A stretch of DNA of 5,868 bases from an uncultured Lachnospiraceae bacterium (GCA_902795985.1 CADBNG010000180.1:1-5868); one strand, 5' to 3'; shown: positions 1 to 5,814, counted from the stretch's first letter. Notes: generated by a model not told the origin, from the sequence alone. Translations and numbers: made by a program.

Positions 1-11
1 AGGTGGAATAC

Positions 12-182
12 ATGCTGGAAGTCATACGGGATTTCTTCCTGGAGGAGGACGCGGTCAGCACCGTGGAAATCATCCTCATCCTGGTCGTTCTGATCGCCCT
101 GGTGGTCATCTTCAAAGAACAGCTTACGAGCCTGGTGAAAACCATACTCAGTAAAGTCACAACGCAAAGCAATAAGATCTAG
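12..182 (+). CDS. Flp1-family type IVb pilin (major pilin subunit)
   Basis: Encodes a 56-residue prepilin, the likely major subunit of a Tad/Flp pilus. A Shine-Dalgarno AGGTGG at bases 1-6 sits 5 nt before the ATG. A short N-terminal stretch with acidic residues (FFLEEDA, residues 8-14) is followed by one hydrophobic helix (about residues 15-34) and a short amphipathic tail ending in Lys-Ile. Glu19 would be the conserved Glu at +5 if the peptidase cuts between Ala14 and Val15 (A|VSTVE). Ala rather than Gly at -1 differs from the classical Flp leader. Its length and its place at the head of a run of Tad genes fit the Flp1-like family seen in Clostridia. The DUF5702 gene lies 83 nt downstream. 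The promoter must be left of the window. Holin-like or other small membrane proteins could look similar, but the neighbours make a pilin much more likely. It is too short for many ORF finders. Confidence 0.87.
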   Translation: MLEVIRDFFLEEDAVSTVEIILILVVLIALVVIFKEQLTSLVKTILSKVTTQSNKI

Positions 183-265
183 TGAAACCCTGCCGGAAGG
201 CAGTTCAGGTTAAGGCCTGGTCGGTTTCTTTCCCTCCAAAAAACGTGAAAGAGTGGTTTCATTTT
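183..265 (+). promoter_or_regulatory. Structured intercistronic leader between the pilin and DUF5702 genes
   Basis: This 83-nt gap has no credible ORF but does have potential RNA structure. CTGCC (190-194) and GGCAG (199-203) form a 5-bp hairpin closed by GGAA, a GNRA-type tetraloop. CAGG (206-209) pairs with CCTG (216-219). GAAACC (184-189) can pair with GGTTTC (223-228), enclosing both hairpins as a three-way junction. The same GAAACC can instead pair with a second GGTTTC (255-260) just before the ATG at 266; T183-A261 and a G182-U262 wobble lengthen that version. A pyrimidine-rich run follows the first structure (225-237), but there is no clean U tract. Possible roles are 3'-end protection of the pilin message, attenuation, or control of DUF5702 translation. 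The pairings are read directly; the function is inference. Confidence 0.4.
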
Positions 266-1741
266 ATGAAAAAAGGCAGCATTACCGTTTATCTGAGCCT
301 GGTCCTGTGCGTGATCGTTTCGCTGATATTTACAGCGATGGATTCCGCCCGTCTTTCCTGCGGAAGGGCGATGCTCTCCCTGGCGGCAGATGAAGGGCTG
401 TTCTCGCTGTTCGGTGAGTATGACCGGGTGCTGTATGAAAAATACGGGCTGCTTTTTATCGACGGGGGTTATAACTCCGGGACTTTAAAAGCGGGTGAAC
501 TCCTGAAAAAAACAACGGAAACGACCGAAAAGGCGCTCTCTTCCGGAATCCTTCCGGCCGGGGGACTCCCGTCGAACCTCTTTCGCATTGAAATAGAACA
601 GAAAGCCATAACCGGCTGTGTTCTGGCAACGGACTCCGGAGGGGAAGCCTTAAAGACCCAGATACGGGAACTGATGCGGGCAAAGATCGGCATGGATCTG
701 CTCGGCGGAGCGGTGGAGCAGTTCAGCGAAGCGGCATTGATTGCCGAGTCGGCCGAGGAGGGGAAGGATGAGATGATGAACCGTCTCAGGGAGGAATACG
801 AGACGCAGAGCCGGGAAGCGCAGGAGCGGAAGAGGCAGGAAGAGGCGGAAAAGGCATCGGAAGAGACTCCGGCGCCTGAAGAAGCGCCTCCGGCGGAACC
901 GGTCCGGAACCCCATCGATACCGTATACCGCCTGAAAAAGCTGGGGATCTTTGCATGGGCTGTTCCGGATCCCGCGCGGATCTCCACCGGGAGAATTGAC
1001 AAGAGGGCGCTGCCGTCCTCCAGAACCCTCCGGACAGGCATGGGCGTCATGCCGAAGGAAAGCAGTTCGCCGGAGGACCGCTTCCTTCTGTCAAAGTATA
1101 TTGTCGATTATTTCCCGGCATTCACGGATGAGACGGAGGGAGACTTCCGGTATCAGGCGGAGTATGCGGTAGCGGGGAAAGCGGGCGACGCGGACAATCT
1201 GAAATCGGTGCTGAAACGTCTTCTTCTGATACGGGAAACCCTGAATTCTGTCTATCTGATGACGGATGCGGAGAAAAAGGCGGAAGCGGATGCCCTGGGG
1301 CTCCTGATTGCGGCGGCCCTGTTCATTCCGGAGGCGGCGGAGCTGGTATCGGCGATTCTGATACTGTGCTGGGCTTTCGGAGAAAGCATGATGGACATCA
1401 AAGTCCTGCTGGCCGGCGGAAGAATCCCGTTGCTGAAAGATCCGCTGACCTGGCAGCTTCCCCTGGAGGATCTGGCTTCGCTGTCGATTCATACCACTCC
1501 CGCGGATCGTCAGAAGGGGTTCGATTATAAAGAGTATCTCTGTATCCTTCTCATGATGAAGAGCAGCAGTAAGCTGGTTGCCGGCATTACGGACCTTCTG
1601 GAGTACAACCGGCGTCAGAGTGAAGGAGGAAGCGGGTTTGCGATCGATACCTGCATCTGCAGCATGGAAATTCAGCTGGACGGCCGTATCGGCGGTCATC
1701 CGGCCGCACTGGTCAGGAGTTTCGGTTATGACAAAATGTAG
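266..1741 (+). CDS. DUF5702 domain membrane protein of the Tad locus
   Basis: Encodes 491 residues. The start is the ATG at 266, because the protein begins MKKGSITVYLSLVL, the usual DUF5702 opening. The in-frame GTG at 182, inside the pilin stop codon, has no Shine-Dalgarno and would add 28 residues across a structured gap. An N-terminal transmembrane helix (about 6-24) is followed by the motif FGEYDRVLYEKYGLLFID (49-66), characteristic of the family as I recall it. A charged, probably helical or coiled-coil Glu/Lys/Arg stretch (about 164-200) then runs into a Pro/Glu/Ala-rich linker (201-212). A second hydrophobic stretch lies at about 344-371. The C-terminal part includes LLAGGRIPLLKDPLTW (381-396) and ends near ICSMEIQLDG (464-473). 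The N-terminus resembles a Tad pseudopilin (G4|SITVY) but has Tyr, not Glu, at +5. The molecular role is unknown; a minor pilin or assembly factor is likely from context. Its Shine-Dalgarno is weak (AAAGAG, 248-253). Confidence 0.85.
   Translation: MKKGSITVYLSLVLCVIVSLIFTAMDSARLSCGRAMLSLAADEGLFSLFGEYDRVLYEKYGLLFIDGGYNSGTLKAGELLKKTTETTEKALSSGILPAGGLPSNLFRIEIEQKAITGCVLATDSGGEALKTQIRELMRAKIGMDLLGGAVEQFSEAALIAESAEEGKDEMMNRLREEYETQSREAQERKRQEEAEKASEETPAPEEAPPAEPVRNPIDTVYRLKKLGIFAWAVPDPARISTGRIDKRALPSSRTLRTGMGVMPKESSSPEDRFLLSKYIVDYFPAFTDETEGDFRYQAEYAVAGKAGDADNLKSVLKRLLLIRETLNSVYLMTDAEKKAEADALGLLIAAALFIPEAAELVSAILILCWAFGESMMDIKVLLAGGRIPLLKDPLTWQLPLEDLASLSIHTTPADRQKGFDYKEYLCILLMMKSSSKLVAGITDLLEYNRRQSEGGSGFAIDTCICSMEIQLDGRIGGHPAALVRSFGYDKM
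1715..1719 (+). promoter_or_regulatory. Shine-Dalgarno AGGAG of the first TadE-like gene
   Basis: AGGAG lies 8 nt before the ATG at 1728, inside the last codons of the DUF5702 gene. It decides the start of the downstream gene: the open frame continues to 1578, but no upstream codon is as well supported, and the resulting 14-nt overlap is typical of translational coupling. Confidence 0.75.
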
Positions 1742-2570
1742 GAAAAAACGGAAAAACCTCAAAAGGGTGCCCTTTGTTCCGGATGCCGGTCTTTGCCGTA
1801 AAGGCAGTTCTTTGCATCAAATCTTTAATCAAATCTCTCTTCCGGATTACGGAACGATCTTTAGTGGCAGGCTTTTCTTCCCGGAGAAAAGCAATGGCAG
1901 ACGGCTTCGAAGGGCAGCCTTTTGCGGTTTTTCCAGGGGAAGCCTTACAGCGGAGGCGGCCTTTGCGCTTCCTTTGTTCTTCCTCTGTGTAATCTGCCTG
2001 ATCAGTATCATCAATGTCTACGGGATGACACTGAAAAAGGCGTCTGCTCTGCGGGACGCTGCCGAAACGGCGGCGATAACGGATATGGGCGGATCCGAGG
2101 AACGCTTCATCGACCTGGATATCCCCTGGCTGTTTACTCCGTATTTCCTGCCGGAGGGGGCGGCGTCGGCTTTGATTCCCTGCCGGGCGTACGTACGGGT
2201 GTGGAATGGCCGGGACGCGAATTCCGCTGCGGAAGGAGAGACGTCCGCGTCGGATATGGTATATGTGACCGATTATGAAAGCGTATACCACACGGATGAA
2301 CACTGTACGCATCTGGACCTGCGCATTACCCCGGTATCTGCGGCTTCGGTTTCCTGGAGACGCAATGAGTACGGTGGAAAGTATCATGCCTGTGAAAAAT
2401 GCGCGGCAGCCGGAGCATCCGGTTCTTCGGTTTACATAACACCCTACGGGGACTGTTACCATACCTCTGCCCATTGTGCCGGCCTGACCCGGAGTGTCCG
2501 CCTGGTCCCGAAGGATGAACTGGACGGATCGCTGTGCCGGTGCAGCCGGTGCGCGGCGAAGGCAGCATGA
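1728..2570 (+). CDS. TadE-like pseudopilin with two C-terminal His/Cys modules
   Basis: Encodes 280 residues. A long basic leader (1-70) precedes a prepilin-type segment, G71|SLTAEAA, with Glu76 at +5, then a hydrophobic helix (about 77-97), the usual TadE-like layout. The following region, probably outside the membrane, contains two tandem modules. Module 1 (178-225) has Tyr187-His188, Cys193 and Cys222-x2-Cys225. Module 2 (235-275) has Tyr244-His245, Cys250 and Cys272-x2-Cys275. The spacing His-x4-Cys is the same in both, suggesting metal binding or disulfides. The gene overlaps DUF5702 by 14 nt and the peptidase gene by 4 nt (ATGA), so it is probably co-translated. The 70-residue leader is long for a prepilin. 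A TTG at 1812 with AAGG (1801-1804) before it is an alternative start giving a 42-residue leader. A minor pilin or tip/anchor component is the best guess; the target of the His/Cys modules is unknown. Confidence 0.8.
   Translation: MTKCRKKRKNLKRVPFVPDAGLCRKGSSLHQIFNQISLPDYGTIFSGRLFFPEKSNGRRLRRAAFCGFSRGSLTAEAAFALPLFFLCVICLISIINVYGMTLKKASALRDAAETAAITDMGGSEERFIDLDIPWLFTPYFLPEGAASALIPCRAYVRVWNGRDANSAAEGETSASDMVYVTDYESVYHTDEHCTHLDLRITPVSAASVSWRRNEYGGKYHACEKCAAAGASGSSVYITPYGDCYHTSAHCAGLTRSVRLVPKDELDGSLCRCSRCAAKAA
2259..2402 (+). repeat. His/Cys module copy 1 in the TadE-like protein
   Basis: Encodes residues 178-225. It opens with VYVTDYESVYH, then has His188-x4-Cys193 and ends Cys222-x2-Cys225 followed by Ala-Ala. 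It aligns with copy 2 at V-Y, Thr, Tyr, YHT, HC, Leu and CxxCAA, so it is a protein-level tandem duplication. The DNA has diverged. Confidence 0.7.
2430..2552 (+). repeat. His/Cys module copy 2 in the TadE-like protein
   Basis: Encodes residues 235-275. It opens with VYITPYGDCYH, keeps His245-x4-Cys250 and ends Cys272-x2-Cys275 followed by Ala-Ala. It is about seven residues shorter than copy 1 between the first Cys and the CxxC pair, and has extra cysteines at 243 and 270. The copies are separated by a short Gly/Ser/Ala linker. Confidence 0.7.
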
Positions 2571-2980
2571 GTACGGTGCTTTTTCCCCTGATGATCGTAT
2601 TGGGGGCGGATACGGTCCGCGACCTGAGAAAAAAGGAGATTTATCCGGTGCTTACGCTGCTCTGCGCGGCGGAAGGGGTTGTCTACACCGCCGGAATCTG
2701 CAGGACGCAGGCCGTCTGGATCCTCTGCGCGGCCGCTCCCGGAATCCTTGTGCTGCTGATTTCTCATTTTTCAGATGGCCAGATCGGGAAAGGGGATGCC
2801 CTTGTGCTGTGGGCAGTCGGCATGTGGACGGATTTCGGAACGGTGTGGGCGGCTCTGTTTTGCGGGACACTGATGGCGGCGGCTTTTTCGTCGGCAGTGT
2901 GGCTGATCCGGCGGGGCAACAGGGAGATTCCTTTTGTTCCCTTTTTGACGGCAGGCCTCGCGGCTGTGCTGTTTGTGTAA
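2567..2980 (+). CDS. A24-family prepilin peptidase, TadV/CpaA-like short form
   Basis: Encodes a 137-residue polytopic membrane aspartyl protease that would remove the leader peptides of the pilin and TadE-like proteins. The first catalytic Asp is probably Asp19 in VRDLRKKEIYP, matching the family pattern D-x2-x-x-x-I-x-P. The second is Asp77 in IGKGD, the conserved GxGD motif. The C-terminal IPFVPFLTAG (121-130) is also typical. About six hydrophobic segments are visible. The protein has only the peptidase domain, with no N-terminal methylase domain of the PilD type, as in Tad-locus enzymes. I chose the ATG at 2567, which overlaps the previous stop as ATGA and has GAAGG just upstream (spacing is short, 4 nt), over a GTG at 2534 that would add 11 non-family residues. 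Confidence 0.9.
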   Translation: MSTVLFPLMIVLGADTVRDLRKKEIYPVLTLLCAAEGVVYTAGICRTQAVWILCAAAPGILVLLISHFSDGQIGKGDALVLWAVGMWTDFGTVWAALFCGTLMAAAFSSAVWLIRRGNREIPFVPFLTAGLAAVLFV

Positions 2981-3111
2981 GGCTTTTTATAAAGAGAACT
3001 ATCGTGAACCGGTCTGTTACGCTGCAAATCCCCCTGGCCGGCGGGAAACAGGCAGATCAGGATTCGACAGGAAAGGATGTTTTGAGATCCCGGACGATGG
3101 GGAGGAGAGAA
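2981..3111 (+). other. 131-nt intergenic gap before the second TadE-like gene
   Basis: This is the largest gap in the operon. Frames that stay open across it begin at TTG or GTG codons with no convincing Shine-Dalgarno and encode nothing I recognise. TATAAA occurs at 2988-2993, but no -35 is found at the right distance. I see no terminator hairpin with a U tract. An internal promoter or a degraded gene remnant remains possible. Confidence 0.35.
3101..3105 (+). promoter_or_regulatory. Shine-Dalgarno GGAGG of the second TadE-like gene
   Basis: GGAGG lies 6 nt before the ATG at 3112 within a longer purine run (GGAGGAGAGAA). It settles the start: the in-frame ATG at 3097 lies upstream of this site and cannot use it. 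Confidence 0.8.
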
Positions 3112-3645
3112 ATGAATCAGGACATCAGACGTTCAGGAAAACAGGCGCCCGGGTTTGTATCCTTCCCGGAAAGCCGTAAGAAAAGGACTGTTGGAAAAGA
3201 GGGCTCCGGTCAATGGGCCCGGGCGGTATTTACGGTTGAGGCTGCCGTTATCCTGCCCTTAGCGCTGACCGTCATCGCCCTGCTTCTCGGCTTCTGTTAC
3301 TACACTCATCAGTTGAACTGGTGCCGAGGCGCCGCGGTCGAGGCGGCGTTAAAGGGAACGGAATCCGGGGCGGGAACCAAAGATGCGGATAATGCGGCAA
3401 AGCAGAGAATGGAGGAACGGATCCGGGAAATCCCGCTGGATACCGGGAAGGTTTCCGCCGAGGTATCGTCCGGAGTCCGGATCCGGGTGAGCTGGAGCGC
3501 GGAAGTGCTTCCGGAGGTGTTCGGCGGTCGGTTTGCCGTATCGGGAGATGCCACTGTAATGAAAGCGGATCCGGCGCGGCTGAAGAGAATCACATATCTG
3601 CTCCGCGGAGCGTTCAAAGGAGAGGAAAAAGGGGAAGGGACATGA
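3112..3645 (+). CDS. TadE-like pseudopilin (second copy in the operon)
   Basis: Encodes 177 residues. A basic leader (1-38, rich in Arg and Lys) precedes A38|VFTVEAA, which puts Glu43 at +5 of an inferred cleavage site, and a hydrophobic helix (about 44-64). The remaining ~110 residues include a short helical region with Lys/Arg/Glu (about 90-107), a beta-rich segment (about 112-150) and a basic C-terminus. This is the TadE/TadG-like layout of a minor pilin or assembly protein. Like the major pilin, it has Ala at -1, whereas the other TadE-like protein has Gly. Unlike that protein it lacks the His/Cys modules. It overlaps the DUF6382-FHA gene by 4 nt (ATGA), so translation is probably coupled. 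Its exact role in the pilus cannot be read from the sequence. Confidence 0.8.
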   Translation: MNQDIRRSGKQAPGFVSFPESRKKRTVGKEGSGQWARAVFTVEAAVILPLALTVIALLLGFCYYTHQLNWCRGAAVEAALKGTESGAGTKDADNAAKQRMEERIREIPLDTGKVSAEVSSGVRIRVSWSAEVLPEVFGGRFAVSGDATVMKADPARLKRITYLLRGAFKGEEKGEGT

Positions 3646-4907
3646 AAATTGAATTTCGGGAAAATGTGAACAGAAGATATATGGCGGTGCGGATAGAAGA
3701 ACCGGGCGCCCTGCGCAGTTCTTATGTCTTCCGGATGGCTTCGGAAAACGGGATCGGCCGCCTCCTGACCTTTACTTCGGCAGTCGTGGACGGAACGGAA
3801 CAGTTCTGCTACGACGTTACCGGCCTGACCGCTCTTTCGTCCTTTCTGGCCGAACATCCGGCGGATGCGGGCCTGATCCGGGATCTGGTCCGGAGTCTGG
3901 GAGGCGTCATGGACGAGCTTCAGTCCTATCTGATCGGTACGGAGTACCTGATGGTGCATCCGGACAGGATTTTTATCGACCCGTTACGCCGGGAATTCCG
4001 CTTCGGCCTGTTCCCCGTGGAGGAAGCCGACCGGAAGAAGGATCTGCTGAAACTGAGCGAACTCCTTCTTTCCAGGCTTCCGCAAAAAGACCGTGAAGCG
4101 GCGGAAATGGGCTATGCGCTGTACCGGGCCGGGGTTTCCGGCCGGGTGACGGCAGAGGAACTCCGGCGGATCGGCAGCACTTTGATGCCCGGCGGGAAGG
4201 ATCCGGACAGTTATCCCGGAGCAGAGAGAGAAGCCCCATTTTTTGAGGCAGAACAGGAGCCGCAGTTTTGGGAGAGCATGAATGCACCGGAAAACAGGAA
4301 AACCGCGAAGAAACCGAAAAAGCCCGGAAAAGAGCCGGCCCGCTCCGGAAAAAAGAAGGAGATCCCCTCCGGCCGGCCGCCCTTCCGGGAAAAAATGCGC
4401 GCCTTCTGGATCCGGATCACGACAGATCATTCTGAACTGAAAAGACAGAAAAGGCAGAAAGAAGCAAAAGAGGATCTGGATTTTTTCCGGGCTTATCTGG
4501 ATGAAAGAGAGGAAAAAAACTTCCGGAGAATGGAAGAAAGTCCCGGTACAGTGCTGGTAACCCCGCGAAAAGACGAAGAAAGACCGGGAACCTTTGTCCT
4601 GATTCCGAAGGATCTGTTCAGCGGGGAGGATATCCCGGTTCAGGGAAACGAATGCCGTATCGGCAGGAGCCGGTCGCTCAACGACATCCGGATTGAACAC
4701 GCAACGGTCAGCCGGCGTCACGCGAGGCTGATCCGCAGGGGGGATTCTTATGAAATCGTCGACGAAGGGTCCAGGAACGGAACGAAGGTGAACGGACATT
4801 TTATTCCGAAAGAAGTGCCTTTCCGCCTGTCTGACGGGGATGAGCTGGCGTTCGCCGAAGCGGAGTATTATTTTCACGCCAGAACGGAACAGAATACTCC
4901 GTTATAA
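3642..4907 (+). CDS. DUF6382 and FHA domain protein
   Basis: Encodes 421 residues. The N-terminal ~175 residues match DUF6382 as I recall it (FCYDVTGLTALSSFL, 55-69; YLMVHPDRIFID, 102-113). A Lys/Pro-rich linker (about 219-250) and a charged helix (about 262-297) follow. The C-terminal FHA domain (about 333-412) binds phosphothreonine in known members and keeps the core residues: Gly341-Arg342, Ser357-x2-His360 and Asn379-Gly380. Two similar short stretches, PGTVLVTP (301-308) and PGTFVLIP (316-323), precede it and might be phosphorylation or docking sites. No transmembrane segment is apparent, so the protein is probably cytoplasmic or recruited to the assembly complex. It starts with ATGA overlapping the TadE-like stop, after a purine-rich GGGGAAGGGA. 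The likely job is linking Tad assembly to Ser/Thr kinase signalling; no kinase is in the window. Confidence 0.85.
   Translation: MKIEFRENVNRRYMAVRIEEPGALRSSYVFRMASENGIGRLLTFTSAVVDGTEQFCYDVTGLTALSSFLAEHPADAGLIRDLVRSLGGVMDELQSYLIGTEYLMVHPDRIFIDPLRREFRFGLFPVEEADRKKDLLKLSELLLSRLPQKDREAAEMGYALYRAGVSGRVTAEELRRIGSTLMPGGKDPDSYPGAEREAPFFEAEQEPQFWESMNAPENRKTAKKPKKPGKEPARSGKKKEIPSGRPPFREKMRAFWIRITTDHSELKRQKRQKEAKEDLDFFRAYLDEREEKNFRRMEESPGTVLVTPRKDEERPGTFVLIPKDLFSGEDIPVQGNECRIGRSRSLNDIRIEHATVSRRHARLIRRGDSYEIVDEGSRNGTKVNGHFIPKEVPFRLSDGDELAFAEAEYYFHARTEQNTPL
4861..4901. repeat. Inverted repeat at the end of the Tad operon
   Basis: CGGAGTATT (4861-4869) and AATACTCCG (4893-4901) are a perfect 9-bp inverted repeat with a 23-nt loop, ending just before the TAA stop of the FHA gene. 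The stem can be extended by a G-U and an A-U pair. Neither strand has a U tract after it, so it is not a canonical intrinsic terminator, though it lies where two convergent transcripts meet. Confidence 0.35.
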
Positions 4908-4916
4908 GCAGGACTG

Positions 4917-5804
4917 TCACCGGTGCTCCGCATAGAAATCGATGAATTTGCCGATGGCGTCGTTTTTATTGGCCGGATCGTACCAGATGCACACCGTACG
5001 CTCGCATCCGGGATCGCTTAAGGGGCGGAAAGCAACCCGGTCCGATTCCTGCCCGCGCATATGGCTGCCGATTACGGTGATTCCGTCGCCGTGGCGGATG
5101 CCCATGATCAGGGCTTCCATCTGGTTGAACAGGGCCGGGCCGTTCGGAGTGAAGCCGGCGTTCTGGCAGAGGCTGACCGTCTGATGCCAGGAGGCGTTGA
5201 AATAGACGTTTCCGACACTGAAAAACGTCCGGTCCTTCAGGTCCTTCAGGGAGAGCTCTTTTTGCGCTGCCAGAGGGTCTCCGGTGCTGATCAGCACCCC
5301 GAGCCGCTCCTGAAAAAGATCAAAACACTTCAGATGTCCGGCGTGGGGGATCGGATACTTCGGCGCGATGGACAGATCCACCTTTTTTTCGATCAGCATG
5401 CGCATGATTTCGTAGGGATCCCCGACGGAATACTGGAGGCGGATTTCCTGATATTCCCCGGCAAACAGCTCGGGCAGGCTGCCGAGATAATCGCCGATCG
5501 CGTAATAAGGACAGCCGATGCGCAGGCGGCTGCTGTAGTCGGCTTTCAGCATCCGCAGACAGGAGAGAATATCATCGTAATCATCTACGAGGGCAGTAAT
5601 CCGTTTCCGGAAAAGTTCTCCGGCCGGCGTCAGCGTGACATTCTGGGTGGTTCGCTCGAAAAGCTTTGTATCCAGCGCGGTTTCCAGGGCACTGATATGT
5701 TTGCTTAAAGCCGGCTGGGTAATATAAAGACTTTCCGCGGCGGTACTGAAATTCAGGTATTCGGACAGGGTCAGAAATTCCCGGAAGGATTTGATGGAAG
5801 ACAT
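4917..5804 (-). CDS. LysR-family transcriptional regulator
   Basis: Encodes 295 residues, the usual length for the family. The N-terminal winged helix-turn-helix (about 4-62) contains FSTAAESLYITQPALSKHI (19-37) and the wing LFERTTQNVTLTPAG (48-62). A linker helix (about 63-90) leads to the effector-binding domain (about 93-290), which starts RLRIGCPYYAIGDYL and resembles a periplasmic binding protein fold. The effector cannot be told from sequence. I chose the ATG at 5804 over the GTG at 5810 because AGAGG (5814-5810) is 5 nt before the ATG but overlaps the GTG. A palindrome and a TATAAT box lie upstream, suggesting autoregulation or control of a divergent gene off the right edge. It converges on the Tad operon with a 9-nt gap, so it is not part of that transcript, and a role in pilus control is not shown. 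Confidence 0.93.
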   Translation of the reverse strand: MSSIKSFREFLTLSEYLNFSTAAESLYITQPALSKHISALETALDTKLFERTTQNVTLTPAGELFRKRITALVDDYDDILSCLRMLKADYSSRLRIGCPYYAIGDYLGSLPELFAGEYQEIRLQYSVGDPYEIMRMLIEKKVDLSIAPKYPIPHAGHLKCFDLFQERLGVLISTGDPLAAQKELSLKDLKDRTFFSVGNVYFNASWHQTVSLCQNAGFTPNGPALFNQMEALIMGIRHGDGITVIGSHMRGQESDRVAFRPLSDPGCERTVCIWYDPANKNDAIGKFIDFYAEHR

Positions 5805-5809
5805 AGGCA

Positions 5810-5814
5810 CCTCT
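5810..5814 (-). promoter_or_regulatory. Shine-Dalgarno AGAGG of the LysR-type gene
   Basis: Read on the - strand, AGAGG is 5 nt from the ATG at 5804, which fixes that start over the GTG at 5810. It abuts the palindrome at 5815-5829. Confidence 0.65.

Noticed and set aside
184..237. Intrinsic terminator after the pilin gene
   Set aside because: Hairpins are present but the downstream tract is mixed pyrimidine (TTTCTTTCCC) without a run of U, so full termination is not supported; kept only as a structured element.
182..265. In-frame GTG extension of the DUF5702 protein by 28 residues
   Set aside because: No Shine-Dalgarno precedes the GTG, the added residues do not look like a signal or prepilin leader, and the family-type start MKKGSITV is at 266.
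469..1050. Long open frames on the - strand opposite the DUF5702 gene, and similar ones opposite the FHA and TadE-like genes
   Set aside because: They are antisense shadows of GC-rich coding sequence, with Ser/Arg/Pro-rich products that match no family I know and no plausible ribosome binding sites.
2945..2993. TTGACG (2945-2950) with TATAAA (2988-2993) as an internal promoter
   Set aside because: The spacing is 37 nt, far from the usual 16-18, and no other hexamer pairs with either element at the right distance.
2973..3179. Open frame of 68 codons across the 131-nt gap
   Set aside because: It starts at TTG without a ribosome binding site, overlaps the second TadE-like gene in another frame, and shows no recognisable domain.
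5231..5248. Tandem 9-bp direct repeat GGTCCTTCA
   Set aside because: It encodes Leu-Lys-Asp twice in a part of the LysR-type protein where such a sequence is ordinary; two copies only.
5061..5708. 215-codon open frame on the + strand opposite the LysR-type gene
   Set aside because: It is antisense to a full-length, well-recognised LysR-type protein and has no domain of its own.
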